From Duganella aceris (GTDB lineage: Bacteria; Pseudomonadota; Gammaproteobacteria; Burkholderiales; Burkholderiaceae_D), in the NCBI RefSeq assembly GCF_011090165.1, contig NZ_JAADJT010000008.1, positions 124,001 through 188,000 of the forward strand: DNA of 64,000 nucleotides. Reading direction: 5' to 3'. Numbering within the stretch: position 1 is the stretch's first letter; each line of letters starts with the position of its first letter. Positions 33,775 through 40,797 of this stretch are shown here, one piece after another. The translations under genes were made by a program, and so were the position numbers. Under the pieces are notes generated by a model. The model made no database searches, had not been told where the DNA came from, and was given only the letters and a program-made list of their open reading frames with translations.

Positions 33775-35925
33775 GTGCGTACCAGCCTGTTCCTGCTGTC
33801 TGTCGTGATCCCGGCCGCCGTTTGCTGCGCCGCCGAAGTGCAGACGGTGCAAGTCAACGGCGATGCCGGCGGCAAGCGCTTCGACGGCATCGGCGTCGTC
33901 GATGGCGGCGGCGCCACCTCGGTGCTGCTGAAGGATTATCCCGAACCCCAGCGCAGCCAGATCCTCGATCTGATGTACAAGCCGAAATTCGGCGCCTCGG
34001 TCAGCGCGCTGTACGTCGAGATTCCGGGCGATGGAAACTCCACCCAGGGTTCCATGCCCAGCCATATGCACAGCCGCGACGATGTGAATTACTCGCGCGG
34101 CTACACATGGTGGCTGATGAACGAAGCGCGCCGGCGCAACCCGGTCTTGTCGCTGGACGGCGCGGCGTGGAGCGCGCCCGGATGGATAGGCGACCAGGGC
34201 AAGCTGTACGCCGGCAGCGACGGCGACGCCAGATTCTTTTCTCCCGACACCACGGAATACTATGTCAAGTGGCTGCAAGGGCTGCGCGCGGTCTACGGCC
34301 TGGAGCTCGATGCGATCGGCATGCGCAACGAAAAGGGCGTGAGCTACGATCTGGTCAAGGCGCTGCGGTCGCGCCTGAACGCGCAGGGTTTTTCCGGCGT
34401 CAGGCTGCATGCGTTCGACAACTGGCCGGATGCGTGGAAATTCGACTTCGTTAAAGACCTGCAAGCCGACGCGGCGCTGCGCGACGCCGTCGATATCATC
34501 GGCGCCCACATCAATTCCGACAAATCCGTGGTGCCGGCGAGCGTGCGCGCAACCGCCGAACGGCTGGGCAAGCCGATCTGGAATACCGAAGGCCATGTCT
34601 ACAAGGCCGGCTACGACGGCTTGATCGGCGTGGTCGAGTCGTTCAACGAAAACTATATCCGCAGCGGCGTCACCAGGATCATCAACTGGTACGGCATCGC
34701 CGGCGTCTACACGATGGAGCCGTACTCTGGCGAGAAGGAGGCCGCCGTGCGCGCCAACTGGCCGTGGAGCGGGCATTTCGAATCCAACCCCAGCCTGTGG
34801 GGCTACGCCCACTACGGCCAGTTCACCGGCATCGGCTGGACCTATCTGAATGGCGCCAGCGGCGATCTGGGCGGCGGCGGGACCTTCGTCACGCTCAAGT
34901 CGCCGCAAGACGATTACAGCATCATTGTCGAAACCAGCAAGGCTTCGGCGCCGCAACAGGTGCGCTTCCAGGTGGGCGGCGGCTTGTCGACGAACGCGGT
35001 CGCCGTCTGGCGCAGCGATGCGCGGGAATATTTCATCCGCCAGCCGGACATCAGCGCCGTCGATGGCGCCGTGACGCTGACGCTCGCTCCCAACGCCGTC
35101 TATTCACTGACCACCACGCGCGGGCAGCAAAAAGGCGAATTTTCCGATGTGCCCGCGTTGAAGGCATTTCCCTTCCCGTATCGGGAAGACTTCGAACGAT
35201 ATGCGGAACCCGCCCGCTGGGGCTATCTGCCGCGCTATTTCGCCGACATCTCCGGCGCCTTCGAGCTGGCGGACTGCCCGGCCGCCAAGGGCAAGTGCCT
35301 GCGTCAGGCCGTACCGGTGCCGACCATCTCCTGGGCGCCGGACTGGAAACCCTACACGATCATCGGCGACGATGGCTGGTCGGATTATGAGGTCAGCGCG
35401 GATCTGTACCTGGCCGCAGGGGAGTCCGCCGCGGTGATGGGGCGCATCAACCATGTCGGCACCGGTTACGGCATCATCCCCAAGGGCTATTACCTTCAGC
35501 TCGACAGCGCAGGGCAACTCAGCCTGGTCGTCGCGCGCGGCAAGGCGGACAAGAAGGCGCTGGTGGGCGACGCCGAGCAGCAAGCCCTGATCAAGCTGCG
35601 CAACGATGCGGGCGAGGGCGGCGAAAAAGTGCTGGCCACGACGGTGGCGCCGGGCATCACCGCGAACAGCTGGCACAAGCTGACACTGCGTTTCAACGGC
35701 GCCCGCATCACCGGCCATCTCGACGGCAAGCAGATGCTGGCCGCGACCGACACCCTCTACGGGCGCGGCATGGCCGGCCTGATGGCGGGTCCGTCGGGCA
35801 AGGGATTGAGCATGCCGTACTTCGATAACGTTCAAGTCGGCGCGATCGGCGCCGCGCCGTCGGACACGCGGGAAGCGCCGGCGGCGCAAAGTCCGCTGTA
35901 TCCGTCCTATGGCAGCGCCCGGTAG
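33775..35925 (+). CDS. GH59 beta-galactosidase (galactocerebrosidase-type)
   Basis: A 716-residue secreted enzyme. It has a signal peptide (ending CAAEV), then a TIM barrel with close matches to animal galactocerebrosidase (GGGATSVLL, YPEPQRSQILDLMYKP, PSHMHSRDD, RGYTWWLMNEA). Catalytic Glu residues are E186 (MRNEKG, acid/base) and E272 (WNTEGH, nucleophile). A beta-sandwich and a C-terminal lectin-like domain follow (about 480-700). In bacteria GH59 acts on galactosides such as galactan or arabinogalactan pieces. The GTG start follows TTGGAGA. The 3' end overlaps the convergent GH43 gene by 19 bases. Confidence 0.9.
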   Translation: MRTSLFLLSVVIPAAVCCAAEVQTVQVNGDAGGKRFDGIGVVDGGGATSVLLKDYPEPQRSQILDLMYKPKFGASVSALYVEIPGDGNSTQGSMPSHMHSRDDVNYSRGYTWWLMNEARRRNPVLSLDGAAWSAPGWIGDQGKLYAGSDGDARFFSPDTTEYYVKWLQGLRAVYGLELDAIGMRNEKGVSYDLVKALRSRLNAQGFSGVRLHAFDNWPDAWKFDFVKDLQADAALRDAVDIIGAHINSDKSVVPASVRATAERLGKPIWNTEGHVYKAGYDGLIGVVESFNENYIRSGVTRIINWYGIAGVYTMEPYSGEKEAAVRANWPWSGHFESNPSLWGYAHYGQFTGIGWTYLNGASGDLGGGGTFVTLKSPQDDYSIIVETSKASAPQQVRFQVGGGLSTNAVAVWRSDAREYFIRQPDISAVDGAVTLTLAPNAVYSLTTTRGQQKGEFSDVPALKAFPFPYREDFERYAEPARWGYLPRYFADISGAFELADCPAAKGKCLRQAVPVPTISWAPDWKPYTIIGDDGWSDYEVSADLYLAAGESAAVMGRINHVGTGYGIIPKGYYLQLDSAGQLSLVVARGKADKKALVGDAEQQALIKLRNDAGEGGEKVLATTVAPGITANSWHKLTLRFNGARITGHLDGKQMLAATDTLYGRGMAGLMAGPSGKGLSMPYFDNVQVGAIGAAPSDTREAPAAQSPLYPSYGSAR

Positions 35926-37469
35926 CGGAAATTCCGGAAGCGTACCTCGCCCCGGCCGGCGGCATAGATGGCGGGGCGCAGGCTGATGAAGCCGTCGGCC
36001 ACGTTGTGGTGGTAGCCGGACACCTCGATGGCGTTGCTGAAGCGCGTCCACTGCTTGCCGTCGGTGCTGGAGAACAGCGTGACGACATTGCGGTCATTGA
36101 CCAGCCGCAGATGCAGCTTGCGCGGCACGGCGGCCCGCTGCGGCCGCTCCGTGCCGTAGCGGTGCATGATTAGGCCATCGCGGTCGAAGCCTAGGCCGGC
36201 GTACAGCTTCTCGTTGTAGAACACCAGCAGACCGGCCTTGGCGTCTTCGCCGATCTCGACTTCCACCTCAAGCTGGTAAGCCTGGTCGCCGGCCTGGAAC
36301 GTCATCGGCGACGCATTCCGTGGTGAATCCCCTTTGGCCTGCAGCACCAGCGCGCCGTGGTCGTAGCGGTAGCGCGCGGCGTCGGCGTCGTCACCCTGAT
36401 GGAAGCTCCATTGCACGCCCATTTTGTTGGTGCTGAAATCGTCCGACAGCGCCATGCCATGCGGAACGGTGTCATTGCCCGGTTTGGGAATCGGTTGGCC
36501 GACGTCATAGCCGGCCGACTTGAACCAGCCGTCGCTGGTCCATTCCACCGGTTCAAGCAGCGTCTGGCGGCCCAGCGTCCAGAAGCCGTTTTCATAGGCG
36601 TGGTACATCAGGTACCACTTGCCGTCCGGCCCCTCGACCAACGTGCCGTGCCCCTTGGACCACCAACGCTCATCCTTGCTGCGCGTATGCACGATCGGAT
36701 TGTAGGGCGAGTTTTCCCATGGGCCGCGCAAGGTCCTGGCCCTGGCGGAGACCACCATGTGGCTGGTCGGCGGGCCGGCGGTGCCGCCCTCCGCGACCAC
36801 CATGTAGTAGTAACCGTCGCGCTTCAACAACTTCGGCCCTTCGAGGGAAAAGCTGCCGACCACCCAGTCGGACGGATATTTCCAGCCGTCGTAGACCTTG
36901 CTCATCGCGCCTTGCACCGACAAACCGTCGTCGGCCAGCGGCACCATGTTGCCGCCGTCGAGGAACAGATAGCGCTTGCCGTTTTCATCCACCGCGTGGC
37001 CGGGATCGATCTGGCCCAGGATGTTCAGGTCGATCGGATCGCTCCACGGCCCCTGGATCCGGTCGGCGTGGATGACGTAGTTGGTGGTGCGGCCGTCCTT
37101 CAATCCCGGGAAATAGATGTAGTAGCGTCCCTTGTGCTTGATGAGATCGGGCGCCCAGACGCTGCCGACGTTTTTCTTCAGCGCCGGCAGGAGAGGCTGC
37201 CAGTTGACCAAATCCTTCGAATGCCAGATCAGCAGCCCGGGATAGGAAAAGAATGAGGAATGCGTCATGTAGTAGTCGGCGCCGTCCTTGAGGACCGACG
37301 GGTCGGGCCGGTCGCCGGACAGGACCGGGTTCAGGTAGCTGCCGTTGTTCTGGTCCGGGACGCGCTGGTTCTCGATTCCGCGCAGCCAGGGGTGCTCGCC
37401 GGCGTCCGCCGCCCAGGTGGTGGATGCGCAATAGAGAAGGACTGCGGAGGCGAGGCGAGTGAGGTACAT
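35907..37469 (-). CDS. GH43 arabinanase/xylosidase-family exported enzyme
   Basis: A 520-residue protein with a signal peptide (residues 1-21). The five-bladed propeller shows the GH43 catalytic pattern: base D56 in GDRPDPSV, a modulating Asp in QIDPGHAVDENGKRY, and the acid Glu in SLEGPKLLKRDGYYYM. Residues 330-520 form a concanavalin-like/DUF1349-type beta-sandwich (GLLVFYNEKLYAGLGFDRDG). GH43 acts on arabinan, xylan or beta-1,3-galactan, and in this setting removal of side chains from pectic galactan is likely. It converges on GH59 with a 19-base overlap, and both have the same promoter motif. Confidence 0.9.
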   Translation of the reverse strand: MYLTRLASAVLLYCASTTWAADAGEHPWLRGIENQRVPDQNNGSYLNPVLSGDRPDPSVLKDGADYYMTHSSFFSYPGLLIWHSKDLVNWQPLLPALKKNVGSVWAPDLIKHKGRYYIYFPGLKDGRTTNYVIHADRIQGPWSDPIDLNILGQIDPGHAVDENGKRYLFLDGGNMVPLADDGLSVQGAMSKVYDGWKYPSDWVVGSFSLEGPKLLKRDGYYYMVVAEGGTAGPPTSHMVVSARARTLRGPWENSPYNPIVHTRSKDERWWSKGHGTLVEGPDGKWYLMYHAYENGFWTLGRQTLLEPVEWTSDGWFKSAGYDVGQPIPKPGNDTVPHGMALSDDFSTNKMGVQWSFHQGDDADAARYRYDHGALVLQAKGDSPRNASPMTFQAGDQAYQLEVEVEIGEDAKAGLLVFYNEKLYAGLGFDRDGLIMHRYGTERPQRAAVPRKLHLRLVNDRNVVTLFSSTDGKQWTRFSNAIEVSGYHHNVADGFISLRPAIYAAGRGEVRFRNFRYRALP

Positions 37470-37503
37470 GGCGGGCGATCCTTCGTTGTGTTGGTCTATA
37501 ACG

Positions 37504-37529
37504 AAGATGATCGCCTGACGCTTTTCCTA
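37504..37529 (-). promoter_or_regulatory. Putative ECF-sigma promoter of GH43 gene
   Basis: On the minus strand TAGGAAA-N11-ATCATCTT, ending 34 bases before the GH43 start. This is the same distance as at the GH59 gene (35 bases) and has the same 11-base spacing as both other copies. Confidence 0.7.
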
Positions 37530-37554
37530 TGCCGAAATGCCGCGCTGGCCGAAG

Positions 37555-37572
37555 TAGTCAAATAATTGACTA
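37555..37572. promoter_or_regulatory. Palindrome between GH43 promoter and LysR stop
   Basis: TAGTCAA-ATAA-TTGACTA, a perfect seven-base inverted repeat overlapping the LysR stop codon and lying 26 bases upstream of the GH43 -35 motif. Without a T tract it is a weak terminator; it could be an operator for GH43. Confidence 0.4.
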
Positions 37573-38457
37573 GATGAACGCAGCCAGTTCGTCCGGCGTC
37601 CCGTTGGGAAAGGCCTCCTTCAGATAGCCGAGGAAGGCCGACACGCGCGCGCTCAGCAGGCGCCGCGACGGATACAGCGCCCACAGCGCGGTCTCCGGGC
37701 CGTCGACGTCGCCCCAGCTGACCAGCGTGCCGGCGGCCAGATCGGGACTCACCAGCGACAACGGCAACCGCGCGGCGCCGATGCCGAGCCGCACCGCGTC
37801 GCGCACCATGAAGTGCGAGGACAGCGACAGCACCGGTTCGACTTCGATTTCGGATGTTCCGGCGGCGGCCAGCACGCGCCATACCGCCGGCTGGGCGCCG
37901 GTGTCGCGCACGACCGCCGGCGCCGCCGCACCGCCGGCGGGTCGCGGCAGGGCGGGGCTGGCCGCGACCACCATGCTATCCCGGAGGAATATGCGCCCGA
38001 TCAGGCTCTCGTCGGGAGCCGGGTTGACCCGGATCACCAGGTCGTAGCCTTCCTCGACCATGTCCACCGGGCGATCCTCGGTGGTCACCTCCAGCCGGAT
38101 CTCGGGATATTTCAACGCGAAGCCGGCGGCCAGCTTCCCCATCGCCGCCTGCGAGAACAGCAACGGCGCGCTGATGCGCAGCCGGCCGCGCGGCCGGTCG
38201 CCGCCCAGCGACAGCGCGGCGGCCGTCTCGTCGATCTCGGTGAGCAGCACCGTGGTCCGCTCGTAGAGCGCCTTGCCTTCCTCGGTGAGCTTGAGCACCC
38301 GCGCGCCCCGTTCGAACAGCCGCAAACCGAGGCTGCCCTCCAGTTCCACCACGCGGCGCGACAGCGTCGCCTTGGGACGCCCGGTGGCGCGCGCGGCCCG
38401 TCCGACCCCTCCGTGCCGGGCGACGAGATTGAAATCGACCAACGCCAGCAAATCCAT
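37570..38457 (-). CDS. LysR-family transcriptional regulator
   Basis: A 295-residue regulator: helix-turn-helix at about residues 3-60 (FNLVARHGGVGRAARATGRP, then TLSRRVVELEGSLGLRLFER) and an effector-binding domain of the CrgA/DsdC-like class (VRVNPAPDESLIGRIFLRDS). The ATG at 38457 is preferred since AAGGG lies 8 bases upstream; a GTG at 38466 is too close to that signal. It is divergent from the NmrA-like gene and a likely activator or repressor of that gene and the AtaL-like gene behind it. Confidence 0.87.
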   Translation of the reverse strand: MDLLALVDFNLVARHGGVGRAARATGRPKATLSRRVVELEGSLGLRLFERGARVLKLTEEGKALYERTTVLLTEIDETAAALSLGGDRPRGRLRISAPLLFSQAAMGKLAAGFALKYPEIRLEVTTEDRPVDMVEEGYDLVIRVNPAPDESLIGRIFLRDSMVVAASPALPRPAGGAAAPAVVRDTGAQPAVWRVLAAAGTSEIEVEPVLSLSSHFMVRDAVRLGIGAARLPLSLVSPDLAAGTLVSWGDVDGPETALWALYPSRRLLSARVSAFLGYLKEAFPNGTPDELAAFI

Positions 38458-38472
38458 GTGTTCCACCCTTGA

Positions 38473-38496
38473 GACAGTATGTCTAAATATACCGTC
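38473..38496. promoter_or_regulatory. LysR-type operator in the divergent promoter
   Basis: Imperfect inverted repeat GACAGTATGT / ATATACCGTC (8 of 10 positions paired, 4-base spacer), just upstream of the LysR start and about 60 bases before the NmrA-like start. It fits the T-N11-A LysR box layout. Confidence 0.5.
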
Positions 38497-38558
38497 TTTC
38501 GGACCAGCTGTGGGATGACTATCATACGAAGTACCTTAACCCACAACGGAGAAACACC

Positions 38559-39434
38559 ATGACCATCCTAGTTACCGGAGCAAGCGGCACCATCGGCCGT
38601 CAAGTGATCGAACAACTCGTCCAGCGCGGCGTCGCGGTGCGCGCGCTGGTCCGCGATCCCGCCAAGGCCGATTTTCCGGCCGGCGTCAGCGTCGTCCAGG
38701 GCGACCTGATGGACCCGGATTCGCTGCGCGGCGCGTTCGCCGGCGTTTCCTCGCTGTTCCTGCTGAACGCCGTGGTGCCGGACGAGTTCACCCAGGCGCT
38801 GATCGCGCTCAACCTCGCCCGGGAGGCCGGCGTCGACCGCCTGGTCTATCTGTCGGTGATCCACAGCGACCGCTTTGTCAACGTGCCTCACTTCGCCGGC
38901 AAGTTCGGCGTCGAGCGCATGATCGAGCAGATGGGCTTCAACGCCACCATCCTGCGCCCGGCCTATTTCATGAACAATGAGCTGACCATCAAGGACGCGG
39001 TGCAGGCCTACGGCGTCTATCCGATGCCGATCGGCGGCAAGGGACTGGCGATGATCGACGCACGTGACATCGGTGAGATCGCCGCGATCCAGCTGATCCG
39101 GCGCGACGACGCCGGCGCGCCGCAGCCGCTGGAACGCATCAACCTGGTCGGCCCGGATACGCTGACCGGCGCGGACGCCGCCGCCATCTGGTCGGAAGTG
39201 CTGGGGCGCCCGATCGCGTACGCCGGCGACGACACGGCCGCTTTCGAGCAGAATCTGCGGCAGTTCATGCCGAGCTGGATGGCCTACGACATGCGCCTGA
39301 TGAGCGAGCGCTTCCTCAGCGACGGCATGATCCCGGAAGCGGGCGACGTCGAACGCCTCACCGCGATGCTGGGGCGGCCGCTGCGCAGCTACCGCGACTA
39401 CATCGCCGAAATCGCACCTCAAACCCAGGCATAA
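38559..39434 (+). CDS. NmrA/atypical short-chain NAD(P)-binding reductase
   Basis: A 291-residue Rossmann protein. The N-terminal dinucleotide motif GASGTIG is at residues 7-13, an Arg follows beta2 (LVRDPAK) and favours NADP(H), and the NmrA-like ILRPAYFMNN segment is present. QOR2/NmrA-type proteins reduce quinones or act as redox sensors; the reaction here is unknown. It starts 101 bases from the divergent LysR gene and is followed after 11 bases by an AtaL-like gene. Confidence 0.8.
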   Translation: MTILVTGASGTIGRQVIEQLVQRGVAVRALVRDPAKADFPAGVSVVQGDLMDPDSLRGAFAGVSSLFLLNAVVPDEFTQALIALNLAREAGVDRLVYLSVIHSDRFVNVPHFAGKFGVERMIEQMGFNATILRPAYFMNNELTIKDAVQAYGVYPMPIGGKGLAMIDARDIGEIAAIQLIRRDDAGAPQPLERINLVGPDTLTGADAAAIWSEVLGRPIAYAGDDTAAFEQNLRQFMPSWMAYDMRLMSERFLSDGMIPEAGDVERLTAMLGRPLRSYRDYIAEIAPQTQA

Positions 39435-39445
39435 GGAGTGACATC

Positions 39446-39922
39446 ATGATTTATTCGACTGCGACCGTTCCGGTCAATCCGCAAGGCGAAGTGACGCTGA
39501 CCCGCGCCCAGGCATGGGCCGGTCTGGTCATGAAAGCCCGTGACGCGCGGCTATTCCTGCCGCCGGGCCTGTGCACGCGCTGCGACGTGGTGGAGGAAAG
39601 CGCCACGCACATCGTGCGCGAAGCGACGATCGCCGGTGACGATCTGCGCGAGATCATCGCCTTCGACGCGGAAAACAAGGTGTCCTTCTTCCAGGCCACG
39701 GGCCCGCGCGAAGGCGTGATCATCAACGAGCTGTTCGAGGATGAGGCCGGGGCGCTGCAACTCAAGTTCTATTGCTACACCGGGCTGCGCGGCAAGACCC
39801 CGAACGGCCCGGAAGAGCAAGCCGAACAAGCCTGGATGGACGGTGACAAGGGCTACAAGAGCGCCTTGCTGTCGACACTGAAGCGCACGCGCGAACTGCT
39901 CGCCGAAGGCAAGCTTGCGTAA
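39446..39922 (+). CDS. AtaL-like/DUF1857 SRPBCC-fold protein
   Basis: A 158-residue protein that looks like the DUF1857/AtaL-like branch of the START/SRPBCC fold (TATVPVNPQGEVTLTRAQAW near the start; KFYCYTGLRGKTPN near residue 110). These small helix-grip proteins bind hydrophobic ligands; none has a firmly known role. It is the second gene of the LysR-controlled pair. It converges on infA; between them lies a small hairpin CGGTC/GACCG (39935-39950) without a T tract. Confidence 0.65.
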   Translation: MIYSTATVPVNPQGEVTLTRAQAWAGLVMKARDARLFLPPGLCTRCDVVEESATHIVREATIAGDDLREIIAFDAENKVSFFQATGPREGVIINELFEDEAGALQLKFYCYTGLRGKTPNGPEEQAEQAWMDGDKGYKSALLSTLKRTRELLAEGKLA

Positions 39923-39951
39923 TCGCCGTGGTTTCGGTCAGGTAAGACCGC

Positions 39952-40170
39952 TTACTTGGTGCGGAATACGATCCGCGCCTTGCTCAGGTCATACGGGGTG
40001 AGTTCCACGTTGACCTTGTCGCCAGGGAGAATGCGGATGTAGTTTTTTCGCATTTTTCCCGAAATATGACCGAGTACCAGGTGGCCATTTTCGAGTTTGA
40101 CGCGAAACGTAGCATTGGGGAGATTCTCCAGAATCTCGCCCTGCATTGCGATGACATCATCTTTTGCCAT
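39952..40170 (-). CDS. infA: Translation initiation factor IF-1
   Basis: A 72-residue S1/OB-fold protein of exact IF-1 length (MAKDDVIAMQGEILENLPN start, GDKVNVELTPYDLSKARIVF end). The ATG at 40170 follows AGGAATTCA. IF-1 binds the ribosomal A site during initiation. It stands alone, away from ribosomal protein genes, which suggests the second infA copy that many beta-proteobacteria carry. The KMRKNY segment differs from the commoner KMRMHY form. Confidence 0.93.
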   Translation of the reverse strand: MAKDDVIAMQGEILENLPNATFRVKLENGHLVLGHISGKMRKNYIRILPGDKVNVELTPYDLSKARIVFRTK

Positions 40171-40300
40171 TGAATTCCTATAGTGATGCGGCTGCGCGGC
40201 GGCAGCCGAAGTTTGCCGGATGGGGACGACAGGATACCAGCAACGCGGCATTTTGGCTTGAAATGATGGATTTCAGCGCCTTCAGCACGATTTTGCGTTT

Positions 40301-40319
40301 GATGCTAATATTTAGCATC
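40301..40319. promoter_or_regulatory. MarR-type operator
   Basis: GATGCTAATATTTAGCATC: perfect eight-base arms around a three-base centre, 22 bases before the MarR-family start. A symmetric A+T-rich site directly in front of a MarR gene is the usual autorepression site for these dimers. Confidence 0.75.
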
Positions 40320-40341
40320 CTATGTAAAACCGAGCGCGCCG

Positions 40342-40797
40342 ATGACCAGTTACGATAAAACCCTGATGTCCCTGACCCACACGCTGATCCACGTGGCGCG
40401 CGCCTACAAGGCGGCGGCGGACCAGGTGGCGGGCGACTTCGGCCTGTCGCACGCCAGCGCCTGGCCGGTGCTGATGATCTCACGGCTGGGCGACGGTTCG
40501 CGTCCCGGCGTGGTGGCCGACGCGGTCGGCATCGAGGCGCCGTCGCTGGTGCGCATCGTCGATCAGCTGGTCGGCGCCGGCCTGGTGCTGCGCCAGGACG
40601 ACCCCAGCGACCGACGCGCCAAGACCTTGTCGCTGACGGCCGAGGGCCGCCGCATCGCCGATCTGCTGGAGCGCGCGCTGGAGCCGTTCCGCCGCGCGCT
40701 GTTCAAGGACACGCCGCAGGCCGACGTCGAAGCCTGCCTGCGCGTGTTGACCCGGCTGGACCAGCAACTGGCCGGCGAGGACCGGGCGCCGCAATGA
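40342..40797 (+). CDS. MarR-family transcriptional regulator
   Basis: A 151-residue winged-helix regulator similar to SlyA/MarR: recognition region VADAVGIEAPSLVRIVDQLV and wing DPSDRRAKTLSLT. It overlaps the following FUSC transporter gene by four bases (ATGA), so it is the first gene of the efflux operon. It probably represses the operon until an aromatic ligand binds; a strong palindrome lies just upstream. Confidence 0.9.
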   Translation: MTSYDKTLMSLTHTLIHVARAYKAAADQVAGDFGLSHASAWPVLMISRLGDGSRPGVVADAVGIEAPSLVRIVDQLVGAGLVLRQDDPSDRRAKTLSLTAEGRRIADLLERALEPFRRALFKDTPQADVEACLRVLTRLDQQLAGEDRAPQ

